From Flavobacteriaceae bacterium (GTDB taxonomy: Bacteria; Bacteroidota; Bacteroidia; Flavobacteriales; Flavobacteriaceae), in assembly GCA_017856235.1 (NCBI GenBank), contig JAFMFH010000008.1:1-41044 (forward strand): DNA of 41,044 bases, given 5' to 3'. The notes beneath the pieces were generated by a model. The model was not told where the DNA came from. It saw only the letters and a list, made by a program, of their open reading frames with translations, and did no database searches. Positions 19,654-28,732 of the stretch are shown here, piece by piece. A program made the position numbers and the translations under genes. How positions within the stretch are numbered: the stretch's first letter is position 1; each line of letters opens with the position of its first letter.

Positions 19654-20820
19654 TTATTTTTTTGCAGCAAATAAACTTACATCATCCTTTGAAATAGTTT
19701 CACCTCCTAAAATAATTAAGCGCTCGATTACATTTCTTAATTCTCTTACATTACCTGACCAGTTATAATTTTCAAGAAGTTTTAGTGAATCTTTACTAAA
19801 CTTCTTTTTTTCAATTCCTTGTTCATTTGAAATTATATTAGAAAAATGATCTACAAGAATTGGAATATCAGACTTTCTCTTACTTAATTCAGGTACTTTA
19901 ATAACAATAACTGCCAATCTATGGTATAAGTCCTCCCTAAAATTACCATTATCTATTTCTTTTATTAAATCCTTATTTGTTGCAGCTAAAACTCTAACAT
20001 CAACATTTATGTCTTTTTGACTTCCTACTCTTTGAATTTTATTTTCCTCTAAAGCTCTTAAAACTTTAGCTTGCGCAGCAAGACTCATATCTCCTATTTC
20101 ATCTAGAAATAAAGTTCCATTATTTGCAGCTTCAAACTTACCTTCCCTATCCTTCACTGCAGAAGTGAAAGATCCTTTTAGATGACCAAAAAGTTCACTT
20201 TCAATTAGTTCTGATGGAATCGCAGCACAGTTTACTTCAATAAATGGAAATGAAGCTCTACTACTTTTCTGATGAATATTATGAGCAACAAGTTCCTTTC
20301 CTGTTCCACTCTCTCCAGTTATTAATACTCTTGCATCAGTTTTAGCAACCTTATCAATCAATGAATGTATTTCCATAATTGACTTTGATGCACCAATTAT
20401 ATTATATTTTTTAGCAACTTTTTTTCTTAAAATTTTATTTTCAACTAATAGTTCTTTTTTCTCCAAAGCATTTTTAACAGAATTAATAAGTCTATTTAGA
20501 TCCGGAGGTTTAGATATAAAATCATATGCTCCAAGCTTCATAGACTCAACTGCTGTTTCGATATTACCATGACCAGTTAACATGATAAAAGGTATAGTAG
20601 AATTATTTTTTCTAGTTCTTTGAAGTAGCTCAATACCATCTACTTTAGGCATTTTTATATCACATAGAATAAGATCAAAAGAATTATTCTTGATAAGATC
20701 GAGACCTTTCATACCATCGGATGCTTCGTGAATTTCAAAATTAGAGTCCTCTTCTGAAAGAATTCTTACTAGAACTCTTCTAATTGGTTCCTCATCTTCA
20801 ATTATAAGGATTTTGCTCAT
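19654..20820 (-). CDS. NtrC-like response regulator (receiver plus AAA+), no DNA-binding domain
   Basis: A two-component regulator with a receiver domain (1-120, phosphoacceptor D54 in LCDIKMPK) and a sigma54-activator type AAA+ domain (about 140-375, Walker A GESGTGKE 169-176, Walker B LFLDEIGD near 237-244). The loop that normally reads GAFTGA and touches sigma54 reads GSFTSA here (216-221). The protein ends right after the AAA+ lid (NVIERLIILGGE...SLFAAKK), so the Fis-type HTH is missing. I recall similar HTH-less proteins in flavobacteria, so this is probably the native form and not a truncation. It may act without specific DNA binding. No histidine kinase gene is adjacent. Confidence 0.9.
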   Translation of the reverse strand: MSKILIIEDEEPIRRVLVRILSEEDSNFEIHEASDGMKGLDLIKNNSFDLILCDIKMPKVDGIELLQRTRKNNSTIPFIMLTGHGNIETAVESMKLGAYDFISKPPDLNRLINSVKNALEKKELLVENKILRKKVAKKYNIIGASKSIMEIHSLIDKVAKTDARVLITGESGTGKELVAHNIHQKSSRASFPFIEVNCAAIPSELIESELFGHLKGSFTSAVKDREGKFEAANNGTLFLDEIGDMSLAAQAKVLRALEENKIQRVGSQKDINVDVRVLAATNKDLIKEIDNGNFREDLYHRLAVIVIKVPELSKRKSDIPILVDHFSNIISNEQGIEKKKFSKDSLKLLENYNWSGNVRELRNVIERLIILGGETISKDDVSLFAAKK

Positions 20821-20854
20821 TTTAAGATTATTAGATGTTCTAAGATAAAATTAT

Positions 20855-21967
20855 TTATGCAAACATGTCTCTAACTTTTTCAAAAAAGGACTTTTCAGAT
20901 TTTTGTGGGTTTGGTTTAAAATTATCATCATCCAACATTTCTATGAAGAAATCTTTTTGCTTTTTATTTAAGGTCTTGGGTGTCCAAATGTTTACATGAA
21001 CTAATAAATCTCCTTTTGAATGTCCGTTAAGATCTGGAATTCCTTTGTTTCTTAATCTGAGTGTTTTTCCAGATTGAATACCTGATTCCAGTTTAATTCT
21101 TACTTTTCCATCAATTAAATGAATATCTTTTGAAACTCCAAGTGTAGCTTCTGAAATACTTATATATAGATCATAGTGAAGATGATTTCCGTCTCTTGTG
21201 AATAAATCATTATTTGATTCTTCTATTAAAACCAATAAATCTCCAGGAATACCATTGGGATTATTAGAGTCATTTCCTTTTGCAGATACTTTAAGCTGCA
21301 TACCTTCCTCAACACCTGGAGGAATTTTAATTGAAACTGTTTCCTCCGAATTAAGCATTCCATTAGAATCTGTTCCTGCACCTCTGGATACAATTGATTG
21401 ACCTGCTCCATTACAGTTAGGACAAATAGAAGTAGATTGCATCCTACCTAAAATTGTATTTGTAATCCTAGAAACCTGACCAGAACCATTACATGTATTA
21501 CATGTTGAAAATTGAGAATCAGGTGAAAGAGTCTTTCTTTTGACTTTGATTTTCTTCTCAACACCATTTACAATTTCCTCAAGGGTTAATTTCACCCTTA
21601 TTCTAAGATTTGAACCTTTTGAAACACTCTGACCTCTTCCTCCAAATCCACCAAAAGATGAACCAAATGCACTACCAAAAATATCTCCAAATTGACTAAA
21701 AATATCATCCATATTCATACCTCCTGCACCAAATCCTCCTGCACCATCAAAAGCACTATGACCAAATTGGTCGTATTTAGCTTTCTTGTTTGGGTCACTA
21801 AGAACTTCATATGCTTCTGCAGCTTTTTTAAAATTTGCTTCTGCAGATTTATCACCAGGATTTTTATCTGGGTGATATTGAATTGCTTTTTTTCTATATG
21901 CCTTTTTTATTTCATCAGAAGAAGCACCTTTTGATAAACCCAGAATTTTGTAATAATCTTCTTTCAT
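20855..21967 (-). CDS. dnaJ: Chaperone DnaJ (Hsp40), two-motif zinc domain
   Basis: Co-chaperone that loads substrates onto DnaK and stimulates its ATPase. The J domain carries HPD at 32-34 and is followed by a G/F-rich linker (about 74-115). The zinc region has only two CxxCxGxG repeats (C156/C159 and C172/C175) instead of four, which I recall as a flavobacterial feature; one zinc site rather than two is expected. C-terminal substrate-binding domains follow to residue 370. It is separated from grpE by 6 nt and forms a heat-shock operon with it. Confidence 0.95.
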   Translation of the reverse strand: MKEDYYKILGLSKGASSDEIKKAYRKKAIQYHPDKNPGDKSAEANFKKAAEAYEVLSDPNKKAKYDQFGHSAFDGAGGFGAGGMNMDDIFSQFGDIFGSAFGSSFGGFGGRGQSVSKGSNLRIRVKLTLEEIVNGVEKKIKVKRKTLSPDSQFSTCNTCNGSGQVSRITNTILGRMQSTSICPNCNGAGQSIVSRGAGTDSNGMLNSEETVSIKIPPGVEEGMQLKVSAKGNDSNNPNGIPGDLLVLIEESNNDLFTRDGNHLHYDLYISISEATLGVSKDIHLIDGKVRIKLESGIQSGKTLRLRNKGIPDLNGHSKGDLLVHVNIWTPKTLNKKQKDFFIEMLDDDNFKPNPQKSEKSFFEKVRDMFA

Positions 21968-21973
21968 AACTTT

Positions 21974-22477
21974 TTATTGAGCAACTACAACTTTTGGGAA
22001 TTTTAAAACCTGATCGCCTAGTTTATAACCTCCCTCAATTATATCAATTATTTTACCTTTTTGATCATCATTTTGAGCAGGAACTTGACTAATTGCTTCA
22101 TGAATTTCTGAGTCAAATGAATCACCTACCTTAATTTCCAATTCTTCAAGACCTTGGTTTTTAAGAGTTTCTATAAGCTTATTGAAAATTAATTGAATAC
22201 CCTGGGTATCATTCGGATTTGCATCCTCTTGATTTAAAGCTCTTTTAAAGTCTTCAACAACAGGTATTAAACTAGATATGACTTCTTTACCAGCTGTTTT
22301 AAACAAATCAATTCTTTCTTTTGCAGTTCTTCTTTTATAGTTTTCAAATTCAGCAAATAGTCTTACATATTTATCTTTCTCTTTATCTATTGTATCATTT
22401 AACTCTTTTACAGAAGGTGATTTCTTTTTAGTATTAGCTGTTTTAGGAGTTTTATATTCAGCTTTCTTTTTATTCAT
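21974..22477 (-). CDS. grpE: Nucleotide exchange factor GrpE
   Basis: Releases ADP from DnaK. The 167 residues start with a lysine-rich, disordered stretch (1-25), then a long helix (LNDTIDKEKDKYVRLFAEFENYKRRTAKE) and the GrpE head: ISSLIPVVEDFKRAL and the end signature GGYKLGDQVLKFPKVVVAQ (in IIDIIEGGYKLGDQVL). Length and order are standard. It is the first gene of a grpE-dnaJ operon. A direct repeat ATGTCA-N2-ATGTCA lies about 50 nt upstream of the ATG and may be a heat-shock control site. Confidence 0.95.
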   Translation of the reverse strand: MNKKKAEYKTPKTANTKKKSPSVKELNDTIDKEKDKYVRLFAEFENYKRRTAKERIDLFKTAGKEVISSLIPVVEDFKRALNQEDANPNDTQGIQLIFNKLIETLKNQGLEELEIKVGDSFDSEIHEAISQVPAQNDDQKGKIIDIIEGGYKLGDQVLKFPKVVVAQ

Positions 22478-22524
22478 TATCTATTTTATAATATTATACG
22501 CAATTTTTTTGCCATCTTAATTTT

Positions 22525-22538
22525 ATGTCAAAATGTCA
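22525..22538. promoter_or_regulatory. ATGTCA direct repeat upstream of grpE
   Basis: Two copies of ATGTCA (22525-22530 and 22533-22538) are separated by two bases; on the coding strand of grpE they read TGACAT-TT-TGACAT, 48 nt before its ATG. The repeat overlaps the stop codon of the epimerase gene upstream. The place suits a regulator of the chaperone operon; no factor can be named from this sequence. Confidence 0.35.
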
Positions 22539-23450
22539 TATATTTTTTGATAGATCCTTTAAGGCATCATCAATATTTTTATACGTAAAGTTAGATTGAT
22601 TTAGTTTAACCGATAATACTTTTTGACTTGAGAGAATAACCTCAGACATTTCACCAAAAAATAATTTGACTAAAAAAGAAGGAATATTAGGAAAGATTAT
22701 TTTTGAATTATTATAAAATGCGATTTTTTTTATTAACTCATTTTGTTTAACTGGGTTTGGAGAAACTAAATTATAAGTTCCCCTCCATGAATTTTCACAA
22801 CATAATAATATTATTTTAGCAGCATCTAGCTCGTGAATCCATGATTGCCACTGATTACCGCTTCCAAGGGGAGAAAGTAAAAATGACTTTGACAGCATTT
22901 TACAAATTTTATAGAGACCACCAGACTTTGATAAAACAAGTCCTATTCTCATTATGGAAAATGAAATATTAGGAAGCTTACTCTCAAATCTTTTAACTTC
23001 ATCCTCCCATTTAACAACTACTTGGTTAATAAATGAATTAGGATTATCAATTGAATCATTTTCAGAAGATATGAAATCCGAAGAGTCTCTGTATGAAGCT
23101 ATTGCAGATGCATTTACGAATGATTTAATTTTAATTTTTTTCTCTAAAATAATATCTAAAATAAAATTTGTAGACCCTACTCTACTTTCAAATATTTTAG
23201 TCTTATTAACTTTTGTCCATAGATTAAATACTGGAAAACCTGCAAGATTTATTACACAGTCAACACCATTGAAACAATCTAAGTTAATCTTCATTTTTTT
23301 TGGATTCCAATAAAAGTATTTTAAGCTTGGGTTCCCTGATTTAAAATCTTCATTTCTAGTTAGAATATTTACTTCATATTTTTTTTTTAATGCAAGATTT
23401 GTAATTTCTCTACCTAGCATACCTGAACCACCTGTAACTAATATCTTCAT
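22536..23450 (-). CDS. TIGR01777-family NAD(P)-dependent epimerase-like protein
   Basis: A 304-residue short-chain dehydrogenase-type protein with the Rossmann motif GGSGMLG (7-13) and family features VINLAGFPVF (about 87-96), FVNASAIASYRD (the family's S-A-x-G-Y site here reads SAIASY), GLVLSKSGG and the C-terminal WQSWIHELDAAKII plus TYNLVSPNP. TIGR01777 proteins (YfcH-like) are common but their substrates are mostly unknown. It is upstream of grpE on the same strand and divergent from ilvE across 28 nt. Confidence 0.87.
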   Translation of the reverse strand: MKILVTGGSGMLGREITNLALKKKYEVNILTRNEDFKSGNPSLKYFYWNPKKMKINLDCFNGVDCVINLAGFPVFNLWTKVNKTKIFESRVGSTNFILDIILEKKIKIKSFVNASAIASYRDSSDFISSENDSIDNPNSFINQVVVKWEDEVKRFESKLPNISFSIMRIGLVLSKSGGLYKICKMLSKSFLLSPLGSGNQWQSWIHELDAAKIILLCCENSWRGTYNLVSPNPVKQNELIKKIAFYNNSKIIFPNIPSFLVKLFFGEMSEVILSSQKVLSVKLNQSNFTYKNIDDALKDLSKNI

Positions 23451-23464
23451 ATTGATTTTTTAAT

Positions 23465-23472
23465 TATCTTCG
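23465..23472 (+). promoter_or_regulatory. Possible -7 box for ilvE
   Basis: TATCTTCG differs from TAnnTTTG by one base and ends 6 nt before the ilvE ATG in a 28-nt divergent gap. The evidence is weak because no -33 TTG is placed correctly. Confidence 0.25.
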
Positions 23473-23478
23473 AATTCT

Positions 23479-24528
23479 ATGAAAATCATTAAATCTAATA
23501 CTACAAAAATAAATGATGTAAACTTCTCTACTATAAAATTTGGAGAAATATTTACAGATCATATGTTTGAGTGTAATTTTGATAATGATAAATGGGAAGA
23601 GCCAGTAATTAAACCCTACAGTTCAATAAATCTTGATCCCTCAACCCATGTCTTCCATTATGGTCAAGCTATATTCGAGGGGATGAAAGGATATAAGGAT
23701 AAAAATGAGGATTTATGGTTATTTAGACCTAAAGATAATTATGAAAGAATTAAAAAATCCTGTCAAAGAATGCATATCCCAATAATACCTGAAGATTATT
23801 TTTTTGAAGGCTTAAACAAGTTAATAAGTCTTGAGAGAGATTGGGTTTCTAATAAGCCAGGATCTTCATTATACATTAGGCCTTTTGTTTTTTCATCATC
23901 AACAATGCTTGCTGCAAGTCCTTCAAATCAGTATAAATTTTTAATTATTTGCTCACCCAGTGCTTCTTATTATTCTAAGCCAATTAGTGTTTATATAGAA
24001 GATAAATATAGTAGAGCTGCTCCTGGTGGTGCAGGTTATGCTAAAGCAGCTGGTAATTATGGCGCTGCATTTTACCCAACTTCTATTGCAATGACAAAAG
24101 GTTTTGATCAAATTGTTTGGACTGATTCTTCTACTCATCAAAAAATTGAGGAAGTTGGAACAATGAGTATAGTATTTAGAATTAATGATAAACTTATAAC
24201 TCCAATTACAAGTGACACAATTCTAGATGGTGTAACAAGAAAAAGTGTGCTTCAAGTTGCAAGTGATATTGGAATTGAAGTTGAGGAAAGAGATATTACT
24301 GTAACTGAAATTATTTCAGAGTTTAACTCAGGTAATTTAAAAGAAGTCTTTGGATGTGGAACAGCTGCAGTTATTGCTCCTATTAATTCTTTTGGTTATA
24401 AAAATGAGAAATTTCAGCTTAAAGAAATGGAAAATGATTTTGCTTCTAGAATAAAGATTGCTATTTTAAATATTCAACAAAATATTTCTGAGGATACTCA
24501 TAATTGGAGATACAGAATTACTGAATAA
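23479..24528 (+). CDS. ilvE: Branched-chain amino acid aminotransferase
   Basis: PLP-dependent class IV aminotransferase that interconverts leucine, isoleucine or valine with their 2-oxo acids using glutamate. The PLP lysine is K189 in APGGAGYAKAAGNY. Other class IV landmarks are HVFHYGQAIFEGMK (57-70), EEVGTMSIVF and VFGCGTAAVI. At 349 residues it is the longer, mitochondrial/BCAT2-like type usual in Bacteroidetes. Glutamate from gltBD would be its amino donor. It is convergent with the MazG-like gene, one base apart. Confidence 0.94.
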   Translation: MKIIKSNTTKINDVNFSTIKFGEIFTDHMFECNFDNDKWEEPVIKPYSSINLDPSTHVFHYGQAIFEGMKGYKDKNEDLWLFRPKDNYERIKKSCQRMHIPIIPEDYFFEGLNKLISLERDWVSNKPGSSLYIRPFVFSSSTMLAASPSNQYKFLIICSPSASYYSKPISVYIEDKYSRAAPGGAGYAKAAGNYGAAFYPTSIAMTKGFDQIVWTDSSTHQKIEEVGTMSIVFRINDKLITPITSDTILDGVTRKSVLQVASDIGIEVEERDITVTEIISEFNSGNLKEVFGCGTAAVIAPINSFGYKNEKFQLKEMENDFASRIKIAILNIQQNISEDTHNWRYRITE

Positions 24529-24529
24529 A

Positions 24530-24919
24530 TTACTTTTCTAAAATTGATTTAATATTTGGCTTGAAATAGTTTGGACCTTTTAATATTTTTCCATCCTCTC
24601 TTATTACTGGTGATCCATCACCACTAAGCTTGCTCATATTGCTCCTTTGTATTTCATCAAATACTTCTACAATTTTATCTTGAAGTCCATGCGCAAGTAT
24701 TGTTCCGCAAAGAATATAAAGTTTATCTCCAAGCGCATCTGCAATTTCAACTAAATCCTTATTTCTAGCTGCTTCTAAATACTCATTATTTTCTTCTTGC
24801 ATTAGTCTATATCTTAGCTCTACAATAGATTCATCAAGATCTGCTTGAGGATTTTTTGAGTATTTTATATTAAAAGCTTCATTAAATTCTTTCACCGCAT
24901 TAATAGCATTAGTTATCAT
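24530..24919 (-). CDS. MazG-like nucleotide pyrophosphohydrolase
   Basis: A 129-residue all-alpha NTP pyrophosphohydrolase-type protein. The metal site of the MazG/HisE fold is visible as EENNEY (about 57-62) and EIADALGDKLYI (about 74-85), matching ExxE...ExxD. Such enzymes hydrolyse NTPs, dUTP or phosphoribosyl-ATP to the monophosphate. The C-terminal tail (SPVIREDGKILKGPNYFKPNI) occurs in a house-cleaning subfamily. The substrate is unknown; HisE is unlikely because no his genes are near. Confidence 0.82.
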   Translation of the reverse strand: MITNAINAVKEFNEAFNIKYSKNPQADLDESIVELRYRLMQEENNEYLEAARNKDLVEIADALGDKLYILCGTILAHGLQDKIVEVFDEIQRSNMSKLSGDGSPVIREDGKILKGPNYFKPNIKSILEK

Positions 24920-24967
24920 AATTGTTAATTTTATGTTAGAAAAGTTTGATTAAAATAAATTTAATTA

Positions 24968-25153
24968 ATGTTTACTAAAGGACAACTAATTTTTGCTATA
25001 ATATTTATAGTATTATTTTCACTGATAATTGGATACTCATATATTAAAGATTCAAGACTTCATAATGTATATTATAAGAATTCATATATAATCTTGATTA
25101 TGTTTATTGTTTTTATTTCAATAATTACTGTTTACAGTAATCTTTTTAGATAA
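24968..25153 (+). CDS. Small two-helix membrane protein of unknown function
   Basis: A 61-residue protein with two hydrophobic helices (about 6-24 and 39-58) joined by a basic loop (YIKDSRLHNVYYKNSY). I recognise a similar small protein (start MFTKGQLIF) next to fluoride-channel genes in flavobacteria, but no function is known to me. Its stop is one base from the crcB ATG, so both are probably on one transcript with the amidohydrolase downstream. Confidence 0.75.
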   Translation: MFTKGQLIFAIIFIVLFSLIIGYSYIKDSRLHNVYYKNSYIILIMFIVFISIITVYSNLFR

Positions 25154-25154
25154 A

Positions 25155-25526
25155 ATGAAAGAGTTTTTTCTTGTTTTTTTGGGAGGAGGTTTAGGTTCTG
25201 TTATAAGATTAGCTTTAAACAGATTAGTTCCAAGTGATTCTTTTCCATATTCAACTTTATCAGTTAATTTAATTGGTAGCTTTTTGATTGGGATAATTAT
25301 AAGTTATTTAATTAACTCCAATATGTTAAAATCAGATTATTATTACTTCCTTGTAGTTGGAGTATGTGGTGGTCTAACTACTTTCTCTGCATTTTCCATA
25401 GAGAATCTTAATTTTATAAAGTCTAATGAAATATTAAACTCAATTATATACATTTTTATTAGTGTATCTTTATGTATTGGGCTGGCATATTTAGGGTTTC
25501 TAACTATGAATAAAATATTAAATTAA
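25155..25526 (+). CDS. crcB: Fluoride ion channel CrcB/Fluc
   Basis: Dual-topology channel that lets toxic fluoride leave the cell. The 123 residues show four membrane helices and the family marks GGGLGSVIRL (10-19), STLSVNLIGSF with N38, and GGLTTFSAFSIE (72-83; the phenylalanine ladder and the Na+-binding TTFS region). No fluoride riboswitch can be seen in the 48 nt before the upstream small gene. Spacing of one base on both sides points to an operon with the small membrane protein and the amidohydrolase. Confidence 0.94.
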   Translation: MKEFFLVFLGGGLGSVIRLALNRLVPSDSFPYSTLSVNLIGSFLIGIIISYLINSNMLKSDYYYFLVVGVCGGLTTFSAFSIENLNFIKSNEILNSIIYIFISVSLCIGLAYLGFLTMNKILN

Positions 25527-25527
25527 A

Positions 25528-27126
25528 ATGAAAAAATATCTATTATTTACATTATGTGTTTTATTTTATTTTAATCTAAACTCTCAAGAAAGAAATCTTT
25601 CAGAAGGACCTTTTGAACAACTGATAATAAGAGGAGCAACTTTAATTAATGGTAACGGAAGTCCACCGCTAGGACCAGTTGATATTGTAATTGAGAAAAA
25701 TATCATTAAGTCTATTAAAAGTGTAGGTTATCCTGGAGTTGAAATCGATCAACAAAGAAGACCTAAACTTAAAAAAGATGGACGTGAAATTGAAGCTAGC
25801 GGAATGTATATCCTTCCTGGGTTTATAGATATGCATGGACATATTGGAGGTCTTGCTCAAGGCGCTGAACCTGACTATGTTTTTAAACTTTGGTTAGCAC
25901 ATGGCGTTACTACAGTAAGAGAGCCAGGTGGAAGAGGTATTGACTTTAGTCTAGACTTAAAAAATAAGAGTGTTAAAAATGAAATTATTGCTCCAAGACT
26001 TATTATTTATTCAAGTTTTGGCTCAGGTTACACTAATGAAATAAGTAATCCAGATCAAGCTCGAGAATGGGTAAGGTTTAATGCCAAGAAAGGTTCAGAT
26101 GGTATTAAGTTTTTTGGAGCCCAACCTGAGATAATGATTGCTGCTTTAGATGAGAATAATTCTTTAGGACTTGGCTCAGCTATGCATCATGCACAACTTA
26201 ATGTCGTAAGATGGAATGTGTTAAATTCAGCTAGAGCTGGACTAACATCAATGGAACATTGGTATGGTTTACCAGAAGCACTGTTTGATGATAAGATAGT
26301 ACAGAATTATCCTTATTATTATAATTATTCTAACGAACAACATAGGTTTGAAGAAGCTGGTCAACTTTGGAACCAGACTGCAAAACCTGGCTCAGAACAC
26401 TGGAATAATGTAATGAATGAATTAATTGAACTAGATTTTACAATTGATCCAACTTTTAATATATACGAGGCTAGTAGAGACCTTCATAGAGCTAGAAGAG
26501 CTGAATGGCATGAAGAATATACTTTGCCAAGTTTATGGGAATTCTATCAACCAAGTAGAATATCCCATGGATCCTATTGGCATTTCTGGGGTACAGAACA
26601 AGAAGTTGCATGGAAAAAGAATTTTAATTTATGGATGAATTTTGTTAATGAGTATAAGAATAGAGGAGGTAGAGTTACTGTTGGGTCAGATTCTGGCTTC
26701 ATCTTTCAACTCTACGGATTTGCTTACATAAGAGAATTAGAGTTATTAAGAGAGGCAGGATTCCATCCATTAGAGGTTATTATGTCAGCTACATTAAAAG
26801 GTGCAGAAGCACTAGATATGGACAAGGAAATTGGTTCAATAGAAATAGGTAAAAAAGCTGATCTTGTAATAGTTGAAGAAAATCCACTTGAGAATCTTAA
26901 GGTTTTATACGGGACTGGAGCCATAAAACTAAACAAGGATAATCAAGTAGAAAGAGTGGGAGGTGTTAAGTATACAATAAAAGATGGTATTATTTATAAT
27001 TCGAAGCTTCTATTAGAAGATGTTAGAAAAATGGTTAAAAAGAATAAGGATGAATTAAATTATAAAATATATCAACCTGGAAAAGGGAAAGATTGGACCT
27101 CGAATAACGGAAAAAGCATAGATTAG
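25528..27126 (+). CDS. Secreted metal-dependent amidohydrolase
   Basis: A 532-residue exported member of the amidohydrolase superfamily (imidazolonepropionase/prolidase-like branch). The signal peptide is MKKYLLFTLCVLFYFNLNSQ. The metal-binding HxH is H103/H105 (PGFIDMHGHIGG), later ligands lie in SAMHHAQ and SMEHWYG, and the aspartate in GSDSGF. The C-terminus has the usual IEIGKKADLVIVEENP segment. Its substrate may be a dipeptide, lactone or cyclic amide outside the cytoplasm. It starts one base after crcB, and its end overlaps the convergent alpha/beta hydrolase gene by 4 nt. Confidence 0.9.
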   Translation: MKKYLLFTLCVLFYFNLNSQERNLSEGPFEQLIIRGATLINGNGSPPLGPVDIVIEKNIIKSIKSVGYPGVEIDQQRRPKLKKDGREIEASGMYILPGFIDMHGHIGGLAQGAEPDYVFKLWLAHGVTTVREPGGRGIDFSLDLKNKSVKNEIIAPRLIIYSSFGSGYTNEISNPDQAREWVRFNAKKGSDGIKFFGAQPEIMIAALDENNSLGLGSAMHHAQLNVVRWNVLNSARAGLTSMEHWYGLPEALFDDKIVQNYPYYYNYSNEQHRFEEAGQLWNQTAKPGSEHWNNVMNELIELDFTIDPTFNIYEASRDLHRARRAEWHEEYTLPSLWEFYQPSRISHGSYWHFWGTEQEVAWKKNFNLWMNFVNEYKNRGGRVTVGSDSGFIFQLYGFAYIRELELLREAGFHPLEVIMSATLKGAEALDMDKEIGSIEIGKKADLVIVEENPLENLKVLYGTGAIKLNKDNQVERVGGVKYTIKDGIIYNSKLLLEDVRKMVKKNKDELNYKIYQPGKGKDWTSNNGKSID

Positions 27127-27908
27127 CTAATCTTGTCTATAAACTCAAACATCTTTAAATTAAAAATACTAGGTTTTTCAATATTAACCACATGACCACA
27201 ATTTGGTATAACAAAAAGCTTAGAATTCTTATGGCTTTTTAATAGTTCCTTTACCGAAGGTAAAAACATGTAGTCCTGGTCGCCCATTATGTAATAAGTT
27301 GGAATTTTTATTTCAATTTGTCTAAAAAATTTTAACAAAGGAACTAATTCAGAAGTTAATTGAAGCCATCTTTTAAATTCTTTTTGATAAAGTTTTTTTG
27401 CTTCGTTTACAAATAGGTGTCTAGATTCTTTATGATTATCATTTGGCATTATAATAAATGCTAAAAGTTTATATATCCACATATATGGAAGAATTGATTT
27501 TGAAGAATTACCTAAAAACATAAGTACTTTTGATCTTAAATTTAATTTCATTATAGCTCCACCCATAATTAAACTTTTAACTCTTGAAGGGTTTCTTTCA
27601 GCAAAATTTCTAATTACAATTGACCCTAAGGAGATACCAACAAAATGAGACTTTTTAATTTTTTCAACATTTACAACCTCAAGAATATCATTTGTGATTG
27701 AATTAAATGTATATTTTTTTTTAAATGGATTAATTGGAATTGATTTTGATTTTCCATGACCTCTTAAGTCAAGTAGTAACAAATTATATTTTTTGGAAAA
27801 ATATTTTATTTGCTTAAACCATATTGAAGAACTACCTCCTGCACCATGGACAAAAGTGATCCAATCTGCATCATTATTTTTACATAGAAATTTAGTATAG
27901 TGAATCAT
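27123..27908 (-). CDS. Alpha/beta-fold hydrolase
   Basis: A 261-residue alpha/beta hydrolase. The oxyanion segment HGAGGSSSIW is at 21-30, the nucleophile elbow GISLGS gives Ser93, an acid is seen in MGDQDYMF, and the histidine in NCGHVVNIEKP. No signal peptide is present. Esters, lactones or thioesters are all possible substrates. Its start lies 2 nt after the pyrF stop, so it is probably the last gene of the purM-prfA-pyrF transcript. Confidence 0.87.
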   Translation of the reverse strand: MIHYTKFLCKNNDADWITFVHGAGGSSSIWFKQIKYFSKKYNLLLLDLRGHGKSKSIPINPFKKKYTFNSITNDILEVVNVEKIKKSHFVGISLGSIVIRNFAERNPSRVKSLIMGGAIMKLNLRSKVLMFLGNSSKSILPYMWIYKLLAFIIMPNDNHKESRHLFVNEAKKLYQKEFKRWLQLTSELVPLLKFFRQIEIKIPTYYIMGDQDYMFLPSVKELLKSHKNSKLFVIPNCGHVVNIEKPSIFNLKMFEFIDKIS

Positions 27909-27910
27909 AA

Positions 27911-28732
27911 TTATAGTGCATTAATATACTCTTCCATTTCATCTTTTATTTTTTTCGCTTCTACAGCTGCATATTCAGAAAAATCGTCATTTGTTGATGC
28001 ATAAATAATTGATCTTGAAGAATTGATAATCAATTTTAAATTTTTATCTAAGCCATACCTACAGATTTCAGCTATATTCCCTCCTTGGGCTCCAACCCCC
28101 GGGATTAAAAGATAAGAATCAGGAACCATATCTCTTATTTTACCAATCTCTTTAATATTCTTTGCACCAACTACATACATAATTCTACTACTATTATTCC
28201 AAGTTTTAGATGTTTCAATAACTTTTTGATAAAGCTTATTGTTATCATCTAAATTAAGTTCTTGAAAATCTTTTGAACCAATATTTGAAGTTAAAGCAAG
28301 AAGAAAGACAAGCTTATCTTCAATACTTAAAAAAGGTTCAACAGAGTCAGAACCCATATATGGTGACACAGTTATCGAATCAAAGTTAAGTTCTTCTAAG
28401 AAGGCTTTAGCATACATTTTAGAAGTATTTCCAATATCACCTCTCTTTGCATCAGCTATAGTAAATAACTCAGGGTAATTTTGATTAATATAATTTGCAA
28501 TTTTATTAAGAGATTTAAAGCCTTCTACACCATAAGCTTCAAAAAATGCAATATTTGGTTTATAGGCTATCGCATATTCATTTGTAGAATCAATAATTCT
28601 TTTTGCAAATTCAAAGACAGGGTCATCTAATTCTAATATTGATTTAGGAATTTTATTTTTATCAATGTCAAGACCAATACAAAGAAATGATTTCTTCTTA
28701 ATTATTTGATCATGTAATTTATTCATTATCAT
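27911..28732 (-). CDS. pyrF: Orotidine-5'-phosphate decarboxylase (type 2)
   Basis: Last step of UMP synthesis. The family-2 form is recognised from the catalytic DAKRGDI (D94, K96, D99), the N-terminal [20 protein letters not shown] and [11 protein letters not shown]. The 273 residues match. The first ATG (28732) overlaps the prfA stop by 4 nt (ATGA); a second ATG two codons on is also possible. It is coupled to prfA. Confidence 0.95.
   Translation of the reverse strand: MIMNKLHDQIIKKKSFLCIGLDIDKNKIPKSILELDDPVFEFAKRIIDSTNEYAIAYKPNIAFFEAYGVEGFKSLNKIANYINQNYPELFTIADAKRGDIGNTSKMYAKAFLEELNFDSITVSPYMGSDSVEPFLSIEDKLVFLLALTSNIGSKDFQELNLDDNNKLYQKVIETSKTWNNSSRIMYVVGAKNIKEIGKIRDMVPDSYLLIPGVGAQGGNIAEICRYGLDKNLKLIINSSRSIIYASTNDDFSEYAAVEAKKIKDEMEEYINAL

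Noticed and set aside
20855-21967. DnaJ as a damaged gene because two zinc motifs are missing
   Set aside because: The frame is intact, the remaining motifs and both flanking domains are well formed, and I recall the same two-motif form from flavobacteria.
22954-23313. 119-codon plus-strand frame inside the epimerase gene
   Set aside because: Antisense to the conserved TIGR01777-type protein, with no independent support.
24920-24967. Fluoride riboswitch before the crcB operon
   Set aside because: Only 48 nt, without the conserved pseudoknot sequence of the crcB motif.
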